Assembly: GCA_965220105.1 (NCBI GenBank)
Contig: OZ244811.1
Coordinates: 4,216,001 to 4,280,000 of the forward strand
Source of the DNA: Bin87 sp965220105
Lineage (GTDB): Bacteria; Chloroflexota; Dehalococcoidia; Lucifugimonadales; UBA3495
DNA: 64,000 nt
Reading direction: 5' to 3'
Made by a program: the position numbers and the translations under genes. The notes under the pieces are model-generated. The model saw only the letters and a program-made list of their open reading frames with translations. It was not told where the DNA came from and did no database searches. Of the stretch, positions 59,896-64,000 are shown in pieces; position 1 is the stretch's first letter, and every line of letters starts with the position of its first letter.

Positions 59896-59929
59896 ACGAC
59901 TTTACCAAGCCAACCTCCGTGAACATTCC

Positions 59930-60847
59930 ATGCTGATCCGACGCTCGATTCTCTCCATACCGGTCACCGATGCCCAGGCAGTCAGCTCGGCATGGGCGCA
60001 TGACGCCGACGCTATCATCCTGGACCTGCAGGACGGCATGGATCCCTCCGATCTGGTGTCAACTCGGGAAACGTTGCCGGCGGCAATCGCCCAGGCCGGC
60101 AGGGGCGGCGCCGACGTCTTCGTCCGTGTTAACGCCCAGTTCGCCTACGCTGATATCGAAGCGGCAGCGCGCCCTGGGTTGGCTGGCATAGTCCTGCCCG
60201 GAGTAGAGTCACCCGAAGACGTCCTGGGCGCCGACGAAGGTCTGACCGAATTCGAGCGTAGACGCGGCATCCCGGTCGGCAGCTTGGAACTCACCCTCTC
60301 CATCGACACCGCCGCCGGCGTGTGGCACGTGCGCGATGTCATCGCAGCCAGCCCCCGGGTCAAGCAGGTCGGTATCGACGAAGCCGCCCTGGCTGCCTCC
60401 CTGGGAATCGTACAAAACCCTGCCCTGGACCCGTTCGTGTACGCCCGCGGTCGCCTCTGCATCGAAGCAACCGCCGTCGGCGTGCAGCCCGTCGCCGTCG
60501 TCGACCCTACCGGTCTGGGTGGCGACGACCTGGGTTACGAGGAGAAGCTTCAGATCGCCACCGACGCGCGCAACCTGGGCTTCAAGGGCCTGTTGTGCGA
60601 GCGGCCCCACTGGATCGCCGCCGTGAACGCAGCTTTCACTCCCACCGACTCACTCGTGGAATACTACGCCCAGGTGCGCGAGGTGTTCGCCCAGGCGCTG
60701 GCCGCTGGTACCGCCGCCGCTCCCTTCGCCGGCCGCATGATTGACGTCCCGGTAGACGAACGCGCCAAGGACGTCCTTGCCCTCAGCACCGCCTGCTCCG
60801 CCCGCGACGCCGCCAAGCAGGCCGCCCTGGCCCGCGCCGAGTCGTAG
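59930..60847 (+). CDS. CitE-like (HpcH/HpaI aldolase/citrate lyase beta) protein, third of three
   Basis: 305 residues from MLIRRSILSIPVTD. IILDLQDGMDPSD has Gln in place of Glu in LDLEDAV. LELTLSIDTAAGVWHVRDVI is the metal region with Asp replacing Glu. GFKGLLCERPHWIAAVNAAFTPTD lacks the IHPxQ pattern. It starts 34 bases after the second gene, so the three are one operon of tandem, unequal paralogues. Confidence 0.83.
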   Translation: MLIRRSILSIPVTDAQAVSSAWAHDADAIILDLQDGMDPSDLVSTRETLPAAIAQAGRGGADVFVRVNAQFAYADIEAAARPGLAGIVLPGVESPEDVLGADEGLTEFERRRGIPVGSLELTLSIDTAAGVWHVRDVIAASPRVKQVGIDEAALAASLGIVQNPALDPFVYARGRLCIEATAVGVQPVAVVDPTGLGGDDLGYEEKLQIATDARNLGFKGLLCERPHWIAAVNAAFTPTDSLVEYYAQVREVFAQALAAGTAAAPFAGRMIDVPVDERAKDVLALSTACSARDAAKQAALARAES

Positions 60848-60899
60848 CCTGACTAGTCGTGGCCTGATTTGCTGATTCCCGTCCCTGTTGGAGCACAAA

Positions 60900-61316
60900 T
60901 TGATTCACATTGATGATGACCTGCGTCGTCGGATCGACAACGCGCTGGACGACCGTTGCCCCATGTTCATCGCCACCGTGTCGCCGGACGGCGAACCGCA
61001 AATCAGCATGCGCGGGAGCGTCCTGGTCTTTGATCGGGAAACTCTGGCCTACTGGGAACGCGGCTGGCGAGCGTCCGCCGCCAACGTCCAGGCCGACTCG
61101 AAGGTCGTGTTTTTCTACCGCAGTCCCGAGGAACGCATCAACCTGCGCTTCTACGGCACTGCCACAATGTACCGCAGCGGCGCAATCCGGGATAACGTCA
61201 TGGCACGCACTGTGCAGGGTGAACTCGACCGCGACCCGGAACGTACCGGCGCCGCCGTCCTCGTTCGTCTCTACCGCATCAACCAGCTAAACGGAGAGGT
61301 GCTCCAGGAACGCTAA
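60900..61316 (+). CDS. Pyridoxamine 5'-phosphate oxidase (PPOX)-family flavin protein
   Basis: 138 residues from a TTG that follows GGAG by 6 bases; a TTG four codons earlier is the alternative. RCPMFIATVSPDGEPQISMRGSVLVFD is the family start, then VVFFYRSPEERINLRFYGTATMY. PPOX-fold proteins bind FMN, F420 or heme; the S-R-G-S-V substitution does not specify which. It follows the CitE trio by 52 bases. Confidence 0.82.
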   Translation: MIHIDDDLRRRIDNALDDRCPMFIATVSPDGEPQISMRGSVLVFDRETLAYWERGWRASAANVQADSKVVFFYRSPEERINLRFYGTATMYRSGAIRDNVMARTVQGELDRDPERTGAAVLVRLYRINQLNGEVLQER

Positions 61317-61335
61317 CTCCATCACCGAGTTTTGA

Positions 61336-61341
61336 TATACT
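61336..61341 (+). promoter_or_regulatory. -10-like element (TATACT) before the small membrane pair
   Basis: GATATACTGCAG 43 bases before the ATG at 61384; the -35 is not recognisable. Confidence 0.3.
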
Positions 61342-61383
61342 GCAGTCACTAGTCTAGCGCACGGGCGTGGCAGGAACTCCAGA

Positions 61384-61566
61384 ATGCCGATTGTCAACGC
61401 TATCGTAGGCGGGATAATATGCGGCGCGATTGCCGGATTCATCATCGCCTTCGCATCTCAAGTGAACTTTTTAGGATGGGCTAACCATCTGGTGGTGCCT
61501 GCGTTTTATGTCGTAGGGGTGCCGAGCGGCGTGTACCTCGGGATCAAGAGCAACAAGTCTGGATGA
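61384..61566 (+). CDS. Small membrane protein, 60 residues
   Basis: Two hydrophobic segments, IVGGIICGAIAGFIIAFAS and HLVVPAFYVVGVPSGVYLG, separated by a short loop, with a C-terminal KSNKSG. Lower GC than neighbours. Its TGA overlaps the next ATG as ATGA, so the two are coupled. No family is recognised. Confidence 0.6.
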   Translation: MPIVNAIVGGIICGAIAGFIIAFASQVNFLGWANHLVVPAFYVVGVPSGVYLGIKSNKSG

Positions 61567-61880
61567 GGGAAAGAGCGAAGTCCCTTATCAGACTATTATA
61601 CCGACCGGTTCATATTTGGATTTTCATTGGTACGGTATTTTGGATTTTTATGGTCGTTCCGTATTTCATCAATGCTATTCAATGCATTCCTCCGGTATTC
61701 GATGATGGCAAGGCATATGATTGTTTTGCCCGCGTAGCCAAAAGTCTGCGAAAAGACTCTATCTTGGCGACTTACGTCACGGCTACGGTCGGGGCCATCA
61801 TCGCCTTCTATTTGGCAAACAGAAATGAACCTGCTTCTCGCGCCCGGCCCTTGGATCCACCTCCCGATCTTCCGCCCTGA
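61563..61880 (+). CDS. Small membrane protein, 105 residues
   Basis: One strong hydrophobic segment (HIWIFIGTVFWIFMVVPYFI), a soluble loop with two cysteines (QCIPPV, YDCFAR), a second weaker segment near LATYVTATVGAIIAFYLA, and a Pro/Arg-rich tail. Overlaps the preceding 60-residue gene (ATGA). Function unknown; the lower GC suggests transfer. Confidence 0.6.
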   Translation: MRERAKSLIRLLYRPVHIWIFIGTVFWIFMVVPYFINAIQCIPPVFDDGKAYDCFARVAKSLRKDSILATYVTATVGAIIAFYLANRNEPASRARPLDPPPDLPP

Positions 61881-61974
61881 GCGCGAGCGGCGCATTGTTG
61901 CGGATACCATTGCAAGGGTATCCCGGTCACTGGCGGGTTCGATTAGGCACCCACCGCCAGCGCATCCGCCGCCA

Positions 61975-64000
61975 CTACGCCCTGCCCGTCCGGCAACACC
62001 ATAGCGGGTTGATATCCAGTTCGGCCAACCGACCCTCCAGGTTAACCGCCATCCGCGAAACGTTCACCAGCGCGTCGGCCAGCGCGTCCACGTCGGCGGC
62101 CGGCGCTCCCCGGAAACCCTGCAACAACCGCGCGCCTTTGACCTCGTCAATCATCTCCAGCGCGTCCTCTCGCGTGATGGGACACAGCCGCAACGCCACG
62201 TCGTTGTAGACCTCGACCATCACGCCGCCGATGCCGAACAGCAGCACCGGCCCGAGTTGGGTATCGTAGGACACGCCCACGATGGTCTCCACCCCGGCGG
62301 ACACCATCTCCTGCACCACCGCGCCTTCGATTCGAGCGCCCGCATCGTACCGCCCTGCGTTGGCCGCAACCTCGCTAAACGCTGCCCGAACATCGGCGGC
62401 ATCCCGCAGGCCCAACCGGATCGCGCCAGCCTCGGTCTTGTGCAGTAGGTCCGCCGAATTCACCTTCAACACCACGGGATAACTCAATCGTTCTGCCGCC
62501 GCTACCGCTGCGTCCGCATCGGCAGCCACCTCCTCCCGGGTGGTGGGCACGCCGAACGCCGCTACCAGCCCCTTGCTGTCGGGGGCGGATAGCGTGCTGC
62601 CCGCCCCCGACAGTTGGCCCGCCGCTGCTTCCTGGTCAGGCGTCATCGGCTCTGCCGCGCCAAACCCGCGCCCCAACCGCTGGTCCCGCCATTCGTGGTA
62701 GTCGTTCAGATACCGAACTCCGGCGGCCAGCTTGTCGGGCACGTAGAATACCGGTATCCCGGCCTCACGCAGCATGGGCAACCCCGACTCGGCTCCCCGC
62801 GTGCCCGTCCACAGGAACGCCACCGGCTTGCCCCCGTCGTCCCGTTGCGCGATGACCTGGGTCGCCTGAGGGTCCGCCCCGGCCGACGCCACCACCAGCG
62901 TGCCCACGTTCTCGTCATCCGCCATGTACGACATGATGGCTGGAAAATCGTCGCTGTTGGCAAACCCGGTTACGTCCGACGGATTGGCGGCCCAACCAAA
63001 CCCCTTCAGGATGCCGTTGATGCCGTCCCGTGACCGGTCCGACAGCGGCGGGAGATCCAGCCCAGCCTGCCCGAACATGTCGGCGGTCAGGCTGCTGATG
63101 CCGCCCGAATGTGACACCACCGCCACGCCCCGGTGCGGCGGTCGCTGGCTCCTTGCCAGTAGGTTCGACACCTGCAACAGGTCATCGTAGTCCTGCACCC
63201 GGATCACGCCGTACTGCGCGAACGCCGCGTCGTAACGGGCGTCAACTCCGGTGAGCGCTGCGGTGTGCGACCCGGCGGCCCGCGACCCCAGGTCCGAGCG
63301 GCCAATCTTGATTAGCACGATCGGCTTGCCCTTCTCGGCGGCCAGCCGCGCCACTTCGATGAACTTGCGCCCGTCCTTGAATCCCTCCACGAACCCGGCG
63401 ATAACCCGCGTGTCGTCGTCATCAATCAGGTAGCGCGCAAAATCGCAGAAGTCCAGGTCGGCCTCGTTGCCGGTGGACACGATGTAGGTGAACCCGATCC
63501 CCTCGTCCACTGCTCGCGTCAGGAACGGCCCGAACGCGGATGCGCCGCTCTGGCAGACCAGCCCGATGGGCCCGCTCAATCCTGCCGCTCCCCGCGACGA
63601 CGCGCTGGCCCAGATGTCATCCTTCAGGTTCGCCAGGACCAGGCAGTTCGGCCCGCTCACGCGCACCCCCGATTCCCGGGCGAACTCGCCCAACTCCACC
63701 TGCAACTCCCGCCGGTCGTCCTCCCCGCGTTCGGCAAAACCCGCCGATATGACGATGGCCGACTTCGCCCCCCTGGCGTGACTCTCCCGCAGCGTGTCCA
63801 GCACCGCGTGGTACGGCACCACGATGCCCACCACATCCGGCGCCTCGGGCAAATCCGACACCGATGCGTAGGCCGTCACCCCCTGAATCTTCTCATAACG
63901 CGGGTTCACCGGATACACGTTCACCCGGTCGGATGCCCCCATCGATGCGGCCAGAAACCGCCCGCCGTACTGCATCCGCGGCGTCGCGCCCACCACCGCG
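61975..64000 (-). CDS. NDP-forming acyl-CoA ligase (acetyl-CoA synthetase type), N terminus cut by the window
   Basis: At least 675 residues; the frame runs off the right edge at the first CoA-binding strand (AVVGATPRMQYGG). Order: CoA-binding domain (VYPVNPRYEKIQG, CQSGASAFG, GNEADLDFCDFARYL), succinyl-CoA-synthetase-like domain with SHTAALTG for the phosphohistidine region, and the C-terminal ATP-grasp domain (YPVVLKVNSADLLHKTEAGAIRLG, LLFGIGGVMVEVYNDVALRLCPI). It interconverts acyl-CoA and acid with ADP or GDP plus phosphate. Convergent with the small membrane pair. Confidence 0.92.
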   Translation of the reverse strand, partial: AVVGATPRMQYGGRFLAASMGASDRVNVYPVNPRYEKIQGVTAYASVSDLPEAPDVVGIVVPYHAVLDTLRESHARGAKSAIVISAGFAERGEDDRRELQVELGEFARESGVRVSGPNCLVLANLKDDIWASASSRGAAGLSGPIGLVCQSGASAFGPFLTRAVDEGIGFTYIVSTGNEADLDFCDFARYLIDDDDTRVIAGFVEGFKDGRKFIEVARLAAEKGKPIVLIKIGRSDLGSRAAGSHTAALTGVDARYDAAFAQYGVIRVQDYDDLLQVSNLLARSQRPPHRGVAVVSHSGGISSLTADMFGQAGLDLPPLSDRSRDGINGILKGFGWAANPSDVTGFANSDDFPAIMSYMADDENVGTLVVASAGADPQATQVIAQRDDGGKPVAFLWTGTRGAESGLPMLREAGIPVFYVPDKLAAGVRYLNDYHEWRDQRLGRGFGAAEPMTPDQEAAAGQLSGAGSTLSAPDSKGLVAAFGVPTTREEVAADADAAVAAAERLSYPVVLKVNSADLLHKTEAGAIRLGLRDAADVRAAFSEVAANAGRYDAGARIEGAVVQEMVSAGVETIVGVSYDTQLGPVLLFGIGGVMVEVYNDVALRLCPITREDALEMIDEVKGARLLQGFRGAPAADVDALADALVNVSRMAVNLEGRLAELDINPLWCCRTGRA

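Noticed and set aside
1..64000. CRISPR array, phage or complete insertion sequence
   Set aside because: No regularly spaced repeats, integrase, transposase or phage structural gene can be found in the window.

Overview
This 64-kb, GC-rich window looks like one chromosomal stretch of a heterotrophic bacterium, most likely a Chloroflexota member related to Dehalococcoidia/SAR202. That placement is an inference from gene content (CitE-like lyase paralogues, thiolase with its DUF35 partner, LLM oxidoreductase, MmgE/PrpD, NDP-forming acyl-CoA ligase, M20 amidohydrolases, CHAT/STAND/TPR protein). No rRNA or ribosomal protein is present to confirm it. There is no phage, complete insertion sequence or CRISPR array.

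Layout. 1-8.8 kb: partial tenA, PIG-L deacetylase, MaoC-like protein, TPR protein and GNAT enzyme (minus strand), then an M20 peptidase, RNase D, an HpaI-type aldolase, and a thiolase with its OB-fold/Zn-ribbon partner. 8.8-16.7 kb: a lower-GC gluzincin lipoprotein, an acyl-CoA ligase, an unusual PII protein, an EVE-domain protein, formate-THF ligase and a ThDP enzyme. 16.8-31.6 kb: a BrnT toxin with a BrnA-like/VOC fused frame, alpha/beta hydrolase, EamA-type membrane protein with an upstream in-frame TGA, cysteine desulfurase, lipoprotein, SEC59-like kinase, two tandem M20D amidohydrolases, glycerate kinase, an SRPBCC protein, a HEPN/MNT pair, and lutABC for lactate oxidation. 31.7-36.7 kb: an unknown conserved-looking protein, tRNA-Sec beside trxA, and an RlmD-Maf fusion overlapping tatB and tatC, with tatA convergent. 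36.7-39.3 kb: a probably defective methyltransferase-nuclease gene between two 223-bp direct repeats. 39.4-46.2 kb: lpd and the E1alpha, E1beta and E2 genes of a 2-oxoacid dehydrogenase complex, followed by another ThDP enzyme. 46.2-53.9 kb: a double ThyX-like protein, a 50-residue zinc ribbon, an ECF sigma/anti-sigma pair, MmgE/PrpD, LLM oxidoreductase and a large alpha/beta hydrolase. 54-57.9 kb: a 1295-residue pseudo-CHAT/STAND/TPR protein. 58-64 kb: three tandem CitE-like lyases, a PPOX protein, two small membrane proteins and a truncated NDP-forming acyl-CoA ligase.

Together the genes describe oxidation of small organic acids (lactate, pyruvate or acetoin, acyl-CoA intermediates, glycerate), C1-folate metabolism and peptide scavenging. 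Conflict or stress modules (BrnT, HEPN/MNT, STAND protein, damaged restriction-modification gene) are interspersed. Dispersed palindromic repeats (TGTCATTGCGAGC type and CCCTCTCCC type) lie between genes. Several genes have a TATAAT box very close to the start codon, suggesting short or absent leaders. The least ordinary features are the BrnA-VOC reading frame, the RlmD-Maf fusion, the CHAT domain without catalytic residues, the PII protein without Tyr51, and the repeat-flanked damaged methyltransferase-nuclease.
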